From positions 1-64,000 of the forward strand of contig NZ_VIRF01000041.1 of NCBI RefSeq assembly GCF_008107685.1: a DNA stretch of 64,000 nucleotides, given 5' to 3'. The notes beneath the pieces were generated by a model. That model worked only from the letters and a program-made list of their open reading frames with translations, was not told the DNA's origin and did no database searches. This document shows positions 1 through 8,660 of this stretch, in pieces. The translations under genes and the position numbers were made by a program. Origin of the DNA: Novosphingobium sp. BW1 (GTDB lineage Bacteria > Pseudomonadota > Alphaproteobacteria > Sphingomonadales > Sphingomonadaceae). Within the stretch, counting starts at the first letter, position 1; each line of letters begins with the position of its first letter.

Positions 1-126
1 GCAGCCATCAACCGCTTCATCAAAGAGCACAACGAGGATCCGCGTCCCTTCGTCTGGAAAGCCGACCCCCACGACATCATCGCCGCTGTCAGGCGCGGGC
101 ACCAAACGTTGGAATCAATCCACTAG
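1..126 (+). mobile_element. IS630-family transposase, C-terminal fragment
   Basis: Reading frame 1 encodes 41 residues ending HQTLESIH and a TAG stop at 124-126. The tail, with NRFIKEHNEDPRPFVWKADP and then a basic helix, matches from memory the C-terminus of IS630-superfamily DDE transposases. Only the end of the element is inside the window. The stop sits in the sequence CTAG, and IS630 elements insert at TA (often CTAG), so the element's right boundary probably lies at about 124-127. It abuts an integrase fragment in another frame, which implies insertion into that gene. The terminal inverted repeat could not be confirmed because the other end is outside the window. Confidence 0.8.
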
Positions 127-127
127 G

Positions 128-688
128 TCTGAGAAGGTCTGGACCAAAGCCCACGAAATGGCGTTTCATGCGGAGGCATCGCCGCACCTTTCGCTTGCGC
201 TCACCCTCGCCCTTTGGACAGGGCAGCGCCAGGGCGATCTTCTACGCCTGCCTTGGTCGGCGTATAACGGAGACAGCATCAGGCTTCGCCAAAGCAAAAC
301 CAAACTGGCGATTGAGGTGCCTGTGGGGGCGCCCTTGAGAGAGGCACTCCAGGAAGCGCGTGACCGCTATGAGGCAGAAGGTTTGCCGATACCGGAAACA
401 ATTCCCGCCACCGAGCGCGGCAGTGCGTGGACCGAAGGTGGCTTCCGCGCCTCTTGGCGCAAGGCGTGCATTAAAGCCGGAGTTACGGGCGTCACGTTCC
501 ACGACCTTCGCGGCACAGCGGTCACGCGCCTTGCGGTTGCCGGTGCCACCGTACCTGAGATCGCCACCATCACAGGACACAAACTGAAGGAAGTCGGGAG
601 CATCCTCGACGCCCACTACATGAACCGCGATCGCGCCCTTGGCGAGGCGGCAATTCGCAAGCTCGAAGCGAACGATTCTCCCAAATGA
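128..688 (+). pseudogene. Tyrosine recombinase (phage/island integrase), catalytic domain only
   Basis: The first ATG is at 158 (176 residues), but the frame is coding from about 128 (SEKVWTKAHE). The tyrosine-recombinase catalytic set is present: Arg24 in TGQRQGDLLRL, His115 and Arg118 in HDLRGTA, His141 in ITGHK and nucleophile Tyr154 in HYMNRD. The core-binding N-terminal half is missing and the frame runs straight into the IS630 fragment, so an integrase of about 400 residues seems to have been cut by the insertion. It ends 80 bp from the 3' end of tRNA-Met, the usual arrangement for an integrase whose attachment site is that tRNA gene. It is probably inactive. Confidence 0.85.
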
Positions 689-740
689 GCCCCCAAACGC
701 GCCTTGCGCGTCCAGTTTGAATCCGGAAATGTGCAATAAA

Positions 741-763
741 AAAGCCCGGAAAATCCGGGCTTT
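741..763 (-). terminator. Terminator of tRNA-Met (possibly bidirectional)
   Basis: AAAGCCCGGA and TCCGGGCTTT form a perfect 10-bp stem with a 3-nt loop. Read on the minus strand, the hairpin is followed by a run of T and lies just downstream of tRNA-Met. It could also end plus-strand transcription from the integrase remnant. Confidence 0.8.
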
Positions 764-768
764 ATAGG

Positions 769-845
769 TGGTAGCGGAGGAGGGACTCGAACCCCCGACA
801 CGCGGATTATGATTCCGCTGCTCTAACCGGCTGAGCTACTCCGCC
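769..845 (-). tRNA. tRNA-Met (anticodon CAT)
   Basis: The minus strand folds as a 77-nt cloverleaf with an encoded CCA end. The acceptor begins GGCGGAG, the anticodon stem is GCGGA/TCCGC around loop ATCATAA (anticodon CAT), and the T arm carries GGTTCGAGTCC. The 5' end forms a normal paired acceptor, so this is more like the elongator form than the initiator. The neighbouring integrase suggests its 3' end served as an island attachment site. Confidence 0.95.
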
Positions 846-952
846 ATACCAATCCCGACCTCGGCCGGAGCAGTGTGGTGCGCCGCGTCTGCGGGGCAGG
901 TGCGTGCCTCTAGGGGGGTATCGAGGATTGGTCAACACCCTATTTTACAAAT

Positions 953-1498
953 TTAGCGATGAAAGTGCAGGTCCTTGATCGGGCGCCATAATCCATCCTC
1001 CCAGGCATAGACGCCGAATCCGCGAAAACGGAAGGCTCGGGGCTCCAGCGTGGGGCCCAACTGCGCCTGTAGCACCCTCGCCTCCTGCGAAGTCACCTTG
1101 TTCTGGATCGTGACGTGAAGGCGCAAGGGTTGGGCGTCCTGGCGCGTGAGGAGACCGTGCATACGCTCGGCGATCTCTGCGTGGCATTCGACCATGGCAG
1201 GCGATTCGATACGGAGCGCGGTGCCCTTGCCCAGCTTCAGCACCCCAACGATCCGCGCCTGGGGCCGCGGTTTGCGCGTAAGGTCCTTGAGGACCTGTAT
1301 CAACTCCTCCTCCACGCTGGGCGGCAGCGCGTGAAAGAGCGAAACGTGCGCACGCAGGCGATTGCGTTCGGCCGGAAAGTGGGCGGTGCGAAGCGCGTCA
1401 GCCCAGGCTTGGATCTCAGGGGGAAGCACGGCCGTCACGAGCAGAGGAGCGCCCGGCTGACGCTTAGGGGAGAGAACTTCCCCGGGAAGGTTCACCAT
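953..1498 (-). CDS. 2'-5' RNA ligase family / 2H phosphoesterase
   Basis: The 181-residue protein carries the two H-x-[ST] motifs of the 2H phosphoesterase superfamily, HVS at residues 51-53 and HVT at 128-130. These form the paired catalytic histidines of LigT/ThpR-like enzymes acting on 2',3'-cyclic or 2'-5' phosphodiester bonds. No extra domain is visible. The first 15 residues (MVNLPGEVLSPKRQP) may be a tail or an upstream-start artefact. It lies alone between tRNA-Met and mltG, 37 bp from the mltG end on the same strand, so it may be cotranscribed with mltG. The in vivo substrate cannot be told from sequence. Confidence 0.85.
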   Translation of the reverse strand: MVNLPGEVLSPKRQPGAPLLVTAVLPPEIQAWADALRTAHFPAERNRLRAHVSLFHALPPSVEEELIQVLKDLTRKPRPQARIVGVLKLGKGTALRIESPAMVECHAEIAERMHGLLTRQDAQPLRLHVTIQNKVTSQEARVLQAQLGPTLEPRAFRFRGFGVYAWEDGLWRPIKDLHFHR

Positions 1499-1535
1499 GA
1501 CCAGCCTACTGTCATGCCCGGCGCCTTAAATGCAC

Positions 1536-2510
1536 TCAGATTTCGCCGCGCTTGCGCCGGATTTCGAACCACTTCTTCACGTTCTCGTTGTGCGCTGCGA
1601 GAGTGGATGCGAACACGTGCCCACCAGTTCCGTCCGCCACCATGTAGAGAGCGTCGGTCTCGGCCGGGTGCAGGACCGCTTCGATCGAGGCTCGGCCCGG
1701 ATTGCAGATCGGGTGCTTGGGCAGGCCTACCATGGAGTAAGTGTTGTAGTCGTTGATCGCCTGGATCTCGGACTGGCGTATGCGCCGCCCCAGCGGCTTG
1801 CCCTTGGTTATGGGATAGATGATCGTGGGGTCGGCCTGGAGCAGCATTCCCTGCTTCAGACGGTTGGAATAGAGGCCCGCCACGACAGTGCGCTCCTCCG
1901 CCTTGGCCGTTTCCTTCTCCACGATGGAGGCGAGCACCAGCGCTTCCTCAGGGGTCTTCACGACAAGATCAGAAGCCCGCTTTTCCCACAGTTCGGCCAG
2001 GGTACGGCGCATGCCTGCCTGCATCTTTCGCAGAACGTCGGCGCGCGCATCGCCCTTCTGGATGTCATAGGTCGCCGGAAGGACCGAGCCTTCCTCGGGC
2101 ACGGCAAGCTCGCCAGTCAGGGCTTCCTGCGCCATCAGGCGTTCGTAGACCATGATCGAGGGCATGCCCTCCGGGATCATAACCTGACGGCGCACGACGT
2201 CATCGCTGGTGATGATCGCCAGGACGCGCGAGGGGCTCGCGTGGGCGGGGATCACGAATTCCCCCGCCTTAATGGCTCCCCCGCCGCCGAACAGACGTGC
2301 GCGCAGAGCAAAGCCGTCGCCCGAGCGCACCACGCCCTCGTCCTGGAGCTTGTCGGCAACAGCCGAGAGGCTGGCGCCGTTGGGGACCACGAAGGCGGAA
2401 TCCTTCGCGAGCGGGCCGGAACCGAACCAGCCGCCCACGACATTCCACACCATGATCCCCGCCACCAGGACAAGCGCTGCCCCGAGGGCATACGTGCGCC
2501 GTGACATCAT
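1536..2510 (-). CDS. mltG: Endolytic murein transglycosylase MltG (YceG-like)
   Basis: MltG cleaves nascent peptidoglycan strands at the inner membrane and is thought to set glycan length. The 324-residue protein has one N-terminal membrane anchor (about residues 8-28), a LysM-like or YceG N-terminal part, and the YceG catalytic signature ASIVEKET with catalytic Glu198, followed by DPTIIYP and NTY...GLPKHPICNPG. The length is normal. Two ATG codons begin the frame (2510 and 2507), so the exact start is uncertain. It lies 31 bp downstream of fabF on the same strand, and mltG next to fabF-acpP is a common arrangement. Confidence 0.95.
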   Translation of the reverse strand: MMSRRTYALGAALVLVAGIMVWNVVGGWFGSGPLAKDSAFVVPNGASLSAVADKLQDEGVVRSGDGFALRARLFGGGGAIKAGEFVIPAHASPSRVLAIITSDDVVRRQVMIPEGMPSIMVYERLMAQEALTGELAVPEEGSVLPATYDIQKGDARADVLRKMQAGMRRTLAELWEKRASDLVVKTPEEALVLASIVEKETAKAEERTVVAGLYSNRLKQGMLLQADPTIIYPITKGKPLGRRIRQSEIQAINDYNTYSMVGLPKHPICNPGRASIEAVLHPAETDALYMVADGTGGHVFASTLAAHNENVKKWFEIRRKRGEI

Positions 2511-2541
2511 GAGGGTTCTTCCCCGAAGCCCGCGCGGAAGG

Positions 2542-3801
2542 TCAGTCGACCTTCTTCATGATCAGGCTGGCGTTGGTACCGCCGAACCCGAAGCTGTTGT
2601 TGAGGACGGCGCGCACTTCGCGCGAACGTGCAATCTTGGGCACCAGATCGACGCCTTCACAGCCTTCCGAAGGGGTGTCGAGATTGAGCGTGGGCGGCAC
2701 GATCTGGTCGCGCATTGCGAGGATGCAGAAGATCGATTCGACCGCGCCCGCACCGCCAAGGAGGTGGCCGATGGCCGACTTGGTCGAGCTCATCGAGACC
2801 GTGTCCATCGCATCGCCAAACAGGCGGCGTACCGCGCCCAGTTCGATGGTGTCGGCCATCGTCGAGGTACCGTGGGCGTTGATGTAGTCGATGTCGGCTG
2901 GCGTCATGCCCGCCTTCTTGAGAGCTGCGGCCATCGAACGGTAGGCGCCGTCCATCTCCGGGTCCGGCGCGGTCACGTGGTAGGCATCGCCCGAAAGGCC
3001 GTAGCCCACGACTTCAGCGTAGATCTTCGCGCCGCGCGCCTTGGCGTGTTCGTATTCCTCGAGCACGAGGACGCCTGCCCCCTCACCCATGACGAAGCCG
3101 TCGCGGTCCTTGTCGTAGGGGCGGCTCGCCTCTTCGGGGCGGTCGTTGAAGCTGCAGTTGAGCGCGCGTGCCTGGGCGAAGCCGGCAATGCCGATCGGGC
3201 AGATCGTGCTTTCCGCGCCGCCCGCCAGCATGATGTCGGCGTCATCGTCCTTGATCATGCGCGCGGCATCGCCAATCGAGTGCGCGCCAGTCGAGCAGGC
3301 GGTGACGACCGCGTGGTTCGGCCCCTTGAGGCCGTATTTGATCGAGACCTGACCCGAGATGAGGTTGATGAGACGGCCGTGCACGAAGTGCGGCGAAACG
3401 CGGCCCGGGCCACGGTTGGCGAGCACGAGCGATTCGCTCTCGATACCGGGAAGACCGCCTATGCCCGAACCGATCGAGCAGCCCGCGCGCAGCTTGGTCT
3501 CTTCGTCCATCTCGACGAGACCGGCGTCTTCGAGCGCCTGGCCTGCGGCATCAATGCCGAAGACGATGAAGGGATCGACCTGGCGCTGGATCTTGGGATC
3601 CACGCGCTTGCTGGCATCGAACCCGTACTCGTGATCCGCCGGCTTGACCTCGCAGGCGATCTGGCACTTCTGATCCGACGCATCGAACTTGGTGATGGGG
3701 CCCGCCCCGCTCTTGCTGGCGAGGATGTTCTTCCAGGTCGTTTCCACGTCAGCGCCCAGCGGGGTGACGAGGCCAAGTCCGGTTACGACGACACGACGCA
3801 T
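2542..3801 (-). CDS. fabF: 3-oxoacyl-[ACP] synthase II (FabF)
   Basis: FabF condenses malonyl-ACP with acyl-ACP in type II fatty acid synthesis in the cytoplasm. The 419-residue thiolase-fold protein shows the complete Cys-His-His triad: Cys169 in TACSTGAH, His310 in NAHGTST and His346 in IGHLLGGAG. The C-terminus NNSFGFGGTNASLI is typical. The gene follows acpP by about 130 bp on the same strand and precedes mltG, giving acpP-fabF-mltG in transcription order. Normal length, with no sign of damage. Confidence 0.98.
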   Translation of the reverse strand: MRRVVVTGLGLVTPLGADVETTWKNILASKSGAGPITKFDASDQKCQIACEVKPADHEYGFDASKRVDPKIQRQVDPFIVFGIDAAGQALEDAGLVEMDEETKLRAGCSIGSGIGGLPGIESESLVLANRGPGRVSPHFVHGRLINLISGQVSIKYGLKGPNHAVVTACSTGAHSIGDAARMIKDDDADIMLAGGAESTICPIGIAGFAQARALNCSFNDRPEEASRPYDKDRDGFVMGEGAGVLVLEEYEHAKARGAKIYAEVVGYGLSGDAYHVTAPDPEMDGAYRSMAAALKKAGMTPADIDYINAHGTSTMADTIELGAVRRLFGDAMDTVSMSSTKSAIGHLLGGAGAVESIFCILAMRDQIVPPTLNLDTPSEGCEGVDLVPKIARSREVRAVLNNSFGFGGTNASLIMKKVD

Positions 3802-3934
3802 TCCAATGCTCTCCGAAACGGCGACAGGCCCGCCCCCTTAGAGGTCGAGCCTGTCAAATTCAATCCAATTGCCCACAAACCGGCGATGATCTGCCCTGAA
3901 AGGACGTTACCGGGACGCTGCGGGCGGGCCGGGA

Positions 3935-4171
3935 TCAGCCCTTGTTCTCATCAATGTACTTGATCGCATCCGAGACGGTGCTGATCTTTTCAGCGGCATC
4001 GTCCGGGATTTCGACGCCGAATTCTTCTTCGAACGCCATGACCAGCTCGACGATGTCGAGCGAATCGGCACCCAGATCATCGATGAAGCTTGCATCTTCA
4101 GTGACCTTGTCGGCTTCCACACCGAGGTGCTCGACGACGATCTTCTTAACCCGATCGGCGGTATCGCTCAT
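3935..4171 (-). CDS. acpP: Acyl carrier protein
   Basis: This 78-residue acidic protein carries growing acyl chains on a 4'-phosphopantetheine arm attached to Ser37 in the invariant [12 protein letters not shown] motif. The length and helix pattern ([11 protein letters not shown] at the start, [11 protein letters not shown] at the end) are standard. The ATG at 4171 is preceded by an AGGGG-type ribosome site. It is the first gene of the acpP-fabF-mltG group. Confidence 0.98.
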   Translation of the reverse strand: MSDTADRVKKIVVEHLGVEADKVTEDASFIDDLGADSLDIVELVMAFEEEFGVEIPDDAAEKISTVSDAIKYIDENKG

Positions 4172-4269
4172 TTGTATAGACCCCTTCAGAAAGCGGAGGA
4201 TTAATCTTGGTTGCTTGACGCCCTAGTTCCTAGCGCGCTGGCTGGCAAGTGCCGCCACAGCACGGGCAC

Positions 4270-4288
4270 CGCACTTGTCCCAAGTGCG
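4270..4288. repeat. Short inverted repeat upstream of acpP
   Basis: CGCACTT and AAGTGCG form a perfect 7-bp dyad around GTCCC, about 100 bp upstream of the acpP start and 69 bp after the aspS stop. No T run follows on either strand. It could be an operator or a weak terminator of aspS. Confidence 0.3.
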
Positions 4289-4356
4289 ACGCCTTTGCAA
4301 GGGCGAAAGACCCGCAAGGTGTCCCAAGCTCGGTTTTTTGCGTCGATTTTCGCCGC

Positions 4357-6150
4357 TCAGGCACCCGGCTTGGGCTGGGGCTCGACGACACGCATATGCA
4401 GTTCGCGCAACTGACGCGATTCCGCGGGCGTCGGGGCGCCCATCAGGAGATCCTCGGCGCGCTGGTTCATCGGGAATAGCGAGATTTCGCGCAGGTTCTG
4501 GGCTCCGCACAGCAGCATCACGATGCGATCGACACCGGCAGCCATGCCACCGTGTGGCGGGGCACCGTACTGGAAGGCGCGGTAGAGACCGCCGAAGCGC
4601 TCTTCCACATCGTCCCTGGTGAGTCCAACCTTCTCGAAGGCGGCAACCATCAGTTCGGGATCCTGGTTGCGGATCGAGCCCGAGGCGATTTCGAAGCCGT
4701 TGCACACGAGGTCGTACTGGTAGGCGTTGATCGTGAGCGGATCCTGGCCGCTCAGCGCTTCCATGCCACCCTGCGGCATCGAGAACGGGTTGTGCGCGAA
4801 GTCGACCTTCTTGTTGTCTTCGTCCCACTCGTAGAACGGGAAGTCGACGATCCAGCACAGATCGAAGCGATCCTTGTCGATCAGGTCGAGCTGTTCGGCA
4901 ACGCGGATACGTGCAAGGCCTGCCAGCTTGGCGGCCTGCTCGGGCTTGCCTGCGGCGAAGAATACACCGTCGTTCTCGCCAAGGCCGAGCGCCTCGATCA
5001 GCGCGGCGGTCTTTTCCTCACCGTGGTTCTTGGCGATCGGGCCGCCCGGCTTGCCGTCCTTGATGTTGATGTAGCCAAGGCCCGAGAAGCCCTCGCCGCG
5101 CGCCCAGTTGTTCATCTCGTCGAAGAACTTGCGGCTGCCTGCGCCCGCGCCCGGAGCCGGGATCGCGCGGATCACGCCGCCGCCGCCGACGATGCTGGCA
5201 AAGATGCCGAAGCCCGATTCGACAAAGTGCTCGGTCACGTCCTTGATGAGGATCGGGTTGCGCAGGTCCGGCTTGTCCGAACCGTAGTCAAGCATCGCCT
5301 GAGCGTAGGGAATGCGGCGGAATTCGCCCGAGGGCGTCACCGGCTTGCCATCCGCGAACGCGGCGAAGATACCCTGCATGACCGGCTCCATCGTCTCCCA
5401 GATCTCTTCCTGGGTGACGAAGCTCATCTCGAGGTCGAGCTGGTAGAATTCGCCCGGCAGACGGTCCGCGCGCGGGTCCTCGTCGCGGAAGCACGGCGCG
5501 ATCTGGAAGTAACGGTCGAAGCCTGCGACCATGAGCAGCTGCTTGTACTGCTGGGGCGCCTGCGGAAGCGCGTAGAACTTGCCCGCGTGGATGCGGCTGG
5601 GCACGAGGAAGTCGCGCGCGCCTTCGGGCGAGGACGCGGTCAGGATCGGCGTCGAAAATTCGGTAAAGCCAATGCCTTCCATGCGGCGACGCATGTCCGA
5701 GATGATCTGGGTGCGCTTGACGATGTTCGCGTGCAGCGTCTCGCGGCGCAAGTCCAGGAAGCGGTACTTGAGACGGATGTCCTCGGGATACTCCTGCTCG
5801 CCGGCTACCGGCATCGGCAGTTCGGCAGCCTTGCCCAGCACCGTCACCGAACGGGCGTAGACCTCGATCTCCCCGGTGACCAGATTGGGGTTCACCGTCT
5901 CGGGGGTGCGCGCCTTGACGGTGCCCTCGATGGTGACCACCGATTCCAGACGCAGTGCGTCGAGGATCTCGATCGCAGGGCTGTCGCTATCGGTCACGAC
6001 CTGGGTCATGCCGTAGTGGTCGCGCAGATCGACGAACAGGACGCCGCCGTGGTCGCGCTTGCGATGGACCCAACCCGACAGGCGGACCGTCTGGCCGACC
6101 TCGGTCGCCGTCAGGGCGCCGCAGGTGTGGGAACGATAGGGATGAGTCAT
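4357..6150 (-). CDS. aspS: Aspartyl-tRNA synthetase
   Basis: This class II synthetase charges tRNA with aspartate. The 597-residue protein has the bacterial order: N-terminal OB-fold ([19 protein letters not shown], about 25-45), class II motif 2 around [10 protein letters not shown], the GAD insertion in the middle, and motif 3 near the C-terminus (GVDRIVMLL). The length matches bacterial-type AspRS. Many alphaproteobacteria lack AsnRS and use a non-discriminating AspRS with GatCAB; whether this one is non-discriminating cannot be judged here. It is transcribed towards acpP and is divergent from the gene at 6309. Confidence 0.97.
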   Translation of the reverse strand: MTHPYRSHTCGALTATEVGQTVRLSGWVHRKRDHGGVLFVDLRDHYGMTQVVTDSDSPAIEILDALRLESVVTIEGTVKARTPETVNPNLVTGEIEVYARSVTVLGKAAELPMPVAGEQEYPEDIRLKYRFLDLRRETLHANIVKRTQIISDMRRRMEGIGFTEFSTPILTASSPEGARDFLVPSRIHAGKFYALPQAPQQYKQLLMVAGFDRYFQIAPCFRDEDPRADRLPGEFYQLDLEMSFVTQEEIWETMEPVMQGIFAAFADGKPVTPSGEFRRIPYAQAMLDYGSDKPDLRNPILIKDVTEHFVESGFGIFASIVGGGGVIRAIPAPGAGAGSRKFFDEMNNWARGEGFSGLGYINIKDGKPGGPIAKNHGEEKTAALIEALGLGENDGVFFAAGKPEQAAKLAGLARIRVAEQLDLIDKDRFDLCWIVDFPFYEWDEDNKKVDFAHNPFSMPQGGMEALSGQDPLTINAYQYDLVCNGFEIASGSIRNQDPELMVAAFEKVGLTRDDVEERFGGLYRAFQYGAPPHGGMAAGVDRIVMLLCGAQNLREISLFPMNQRAEDLLMGAPTPAESRQLRELHMRVVEPQPKPGA

Positions 6151-6249
6151 GGCGTCAGGCTTCTTCTTCGCGAAAAACTAAGAGTTCAGGCCGCGTCCCC
6201 TAGTCGAGTGGCGCGCCGATTTCCAGACACCGATTGACCCTGCGCAAAA

Positions 6250-6291
6250 GGTTATCCGCGTAACCCAGTATAAACCATTATAACCTAATGG
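6250..6291. promoter_or_regulatory. Two adjacent dyads in the aspS/6309 divergent promoter region
   Basis: GGTTA at 6250-6254 pairs with TAACC at 6261-6265, and CCATTA at 6275-6280 pairs with TAATGG at 6286-6291. The second dyad contains TATAAT on the minus strand (6277-6282), a good -10 for aspS, although no convincing -35 was found at normal spacing. On the plus strand TATAAA at 6269-6274 could serve the gene at 6309. The AT-rich block stands out from the surrounding GC-rich DNA. Confidence 0.4.
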
Positions 6292-6308
6292 CCTGAGGTA
6301 CGGGTCGA

Positions 6309-7334
6309 ATGGAGAACACGATGTTGGCAGAGGTCACGATTGACAGCGCAGAAAACAAGGCTTTTCGACGCTCGATCGAGGACATGGTGCGCAGCCAGCG
6401 CGCGGACGAAGCCGCCGATATACTGCGGGATATGCTGGCGGGCGTCTGCTCGGCACAAGGCCCCCTGCCGGCCGAATTCCTGAACACACGATCCGACGCG
6501 ATCTCATTCACGGGCTGGAATCTGCTGGCCGACGCGATCTGGAAGCTCGACCAGTGCGGCGAGCCGGTCTCGGCCGTCAGCCTCGACCTCGCTTTGCACA
6601 CCCTCAGCGACGAGGACGGCGAGCCGGTCCTCGCCACCCGCTTCTTCTTCGACACCTCCTGGCCCTTCTCCGAATGCACCCGCGACGAACTGCTCGAAGG
6701 CTTTAACGACTACGGATCGGCCTGGCACAATGACCACGCCGATGCCGAAGAGCGCGTCGTCGGCATCGACGGCCTTGGCACGATGGCGGATGCGCTGGCC
6801 GCGCTGCATATGGCCAACGCCGCGCGCGAGACACCGAACGCCACCGCCCTTCAGGCCGAGTTGCTCGGCGCGCTTTATATGGGCGTGCTGTTCCACCTTG
6901 CCGTCGAGGACAAGGCCCGCCGCACCGCCCTGCCGCGCCGCATGGCCCTGCTCGCGGTAAGCGAAAGCCCCTTTGCGGCCCTCTCCGCCCCCGTCCTTGC
7001 CATTTGCGACGCGCCCGGAACGCCGAGCGTTCCGGAGCCCTACGAAGGCGTCATGGGGACCTTGGAAACCTACGACGAGGACGCGGAGGAAGAGGACTTC
7101 GAGAACGAGGGCGAAGACCGTGCTGACACGATAGCCGCGCTACTTTCGCCTACCTATTCCGGCGACGCGCAAGGCACCGCGCCTGGTGATGACCCAGAGG
7201 CCTGGCACCTTCCGCCACCGGGCATCCACACCACCGGCACGCAGCTGCGCCGCAAGCTGGTGACCGAGGAAAGCATCTCCGAACTTGCCGAATCGGCCCG
7301 CCCGGGGCTGCTTGCACGCCTGTTTCGCCGCTAA
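6309..7334 (+). CDS. Conserved-looking hypothetical protein
   Basis: I do not recognise a family. The 341-residue product is acidic and soluble, with no signal peptide or clear membrane helix. Residues 1-230 look globular and mostly helical. The region around 250-275 is highly acidic (DEDAEEEDFENEGEDRAD), and the C-terminus is basic and hydrophobic (LARLFRR). The ATG at 6309 follows GAGG, but an internal ATG at 6321 (MLAEV) has a better-spaced GGAG and may be the true start. It is divergent from aspS and lies 69 bp upstream of rnd on the same strand, so cotranscription is possible. Confidence 0.7.
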   Translation: MENTMLAEVTIDSAENKAFRRSIEDMVRSQRADEAADILRDMLAGVCSAQGPLPAEFLNTRSDAISFTGWNLLADAIWKLDQCGEPVSAVSLDLALHTLSDEDGEPVLATRFFFDTSWPFSECTRDELLEGFNDYGSAWHNDHADAEERVVGIDGLGTMADALAALHMANAARETPNATALQAELLGALYMGVLFHLAVEDKARRTALPRRMALLAVSESPFAALSAPVLAICDAPGTPSVPEPYEGVMGTLETYDEDAEEEDFENEGEDRADTIAALLSPTYSGDAQGTAPGDDPEAWHLPPPGIHTTGTQLRRKLVTEESISELAESARPGLLARLFRR

Positions 7335-7403
7335 TATTCGCAAACAAACGCGAAACGGGGCATCGCTGGCGTTGATCCCTTCGCGTCTTCAGCGTAACGC
7401 CGC

Positions 7404-8660
7404 ATGCAAATGAAGATACACACCCTGATCACGGACAGCGACGAGCTCGCCCAACTGTGTGACCGCCTGGCAAAGTCGGACTTTGTTGCGGTCGACACCG
7501 AGTTCATGCGCGAAAACACCTACTGGCCCGAGCTTTGCCTCGTCCAGATCGCAAACACTGAGGAAGCCGCCGCGATCGACCCGCTCGCCAGCGGGCTCGA
7601 CATGACGCCGCTCTACGAGCTGCTCACGGACAACCACGATGTCCTCAAGATCTTCCATGCCGGCGGGCAGGACGTCGAGATCATCTTCAACGCGACGGGC
7701 AAGACCCCCTCGCCGATTTTCGACACCCAGATCGCGATGATGGCGATCAGCCAGTCGGAGCAGATCGGCTATTCCAACCTCGTCGAATCCTGGTTGGGCC
7801 TGACCATCGACAAGGGCGCGCGCTTCACCGACTGGTCGCGCCGCCCGCTGACAGAGCGCCAGATCGAATACGCCATCGGCGATGTCACCCACCTCTCGAA
7901 GATCTTCCCCAAGATCCTCAAACGCCTGATCAAGACGGGCCGCGGCATGTGGCTGAACCAGGAAATGGAAAAGCTAGCCGATCCGGACAACTACCGGAAC
8001 GACCCGACTCTGGCCTGGCGCCGGATCAAGGCTGCGGGCCGCAACCCGCAGATGCTTGGCCGTCTGAAGGCCATTGCCGAATGGCGCGAGTTGGAAGCGC
8101 AGGGCAAGAACATTCCGCGCGGGCGCATCGCCCGTGACGAGACGCTTGCCGACCTAGCCAGCCACCCTCCCAAGCAGCAGGCGGACCTCGCCAAGGTGCG
8201 CGGTCTCTCGCAAGGCTGGCGCGACAACGACATCGGTAAGCGCCTGATGAACACCATCTCCAAGGCTCAGCCGCTCGGCGACGACGAGATGCCGCCGCGC
8301 CAGCAGCGCGGCGCGCCGCTCGGCAAGGAAGGCGCGCTGGTTGCCGACCTCCTCAAGCTGCTGCTCAAGATCCGCGCGCGCGAGATCGACGTTGCCGCCC
8401 GCCTCCTCACCCGCAGCGACGAGCTGGAACTGCTCGCCTCGGGCGTACGCAAGAACCTGCCGATCCTGGAAGGCTGGCGCTATGAGGTGTTCGGCAAGGA
8501 CGCACTCGAACTGGTCGAGGGGCGCCTTGGTTTTGCCGTTGAGAAGGGTCGCCTCAAAATGACCCGTGTCAGCGAGGACGAGGAAATCTTCGCCACCGCC
8601 GGGTCGGACCATGCGGGCGATGACGAGATCGACGAGAGCGGGGACGACAGCGAATCATGA
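7404..8660 (+). CDS. rnd: Ribonuclease D
   Basis: RNase D is a 3'-5' exoribonuclease that trims tRNA precursors and other structured RNAs. The 418-residue protein begins with the DEDD exonuclease domain: Exo I is VAVDTEFMRE with Asp31 and Glu33, Exo II is around KIFHAGGQDVEI, and Exo III is in YAIGDVTHL. An HRDC-type region (about 210-290) follows, then a second helical domain and a short acidic tail. The length is slightly above the E. coli enzyme. Its stop overlaps the oxyR start as ATGA (8657-8660), implying translational coupling. Confidence 0.95.
   Translation: MQMKIHTLITDSDELAQLCDRLAKSDFVAVDTEFMRENTYWPELCLVQIANTEEAAAIDPLASGLDMTPLYELLTDNHDVLKIFHAGGQDVEIIFNATGKTPSPIFDTQIAMMAISQSEQIGYSNLVESWLGLTIDKGARFTDWSRRPLTERQIEYAIGDVTHLSKIFPKILKRLIKTGRGMWLNQEMEKLADPDNYRNDPTLAWRRIKAAGRNPQMLGRLKAIAEWRELEAQGKNIPRGRIARDETLADLASHPPKQQADLAKVRGLSQGWRDNDIGKRLMNTISKAQPLGDDEMPPRQQRGAPLGKEGALVADLLKLLLKIRAREIDVAARLLTRSDELELLASGVRKNLPILEGWRYEVFGKDALELVEGRLGFAVEKGRLKMTRVSEDEEIFATAGSDHAGDDEIDESGDDSES

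Noticed and set aside
2209..3963. Long plus-strand open frame opposite fabF
   Set aside because: It is the complement of a GC-rich coding gene whose product has a full catalytic triad; the translated sequence is Arg/Ala/Asp-rich without any motif.
4552..6237. Long plus-strand open frame opposite aspS
   Set aside because: It mirrors aspS codon structure and has no recognisable domain.
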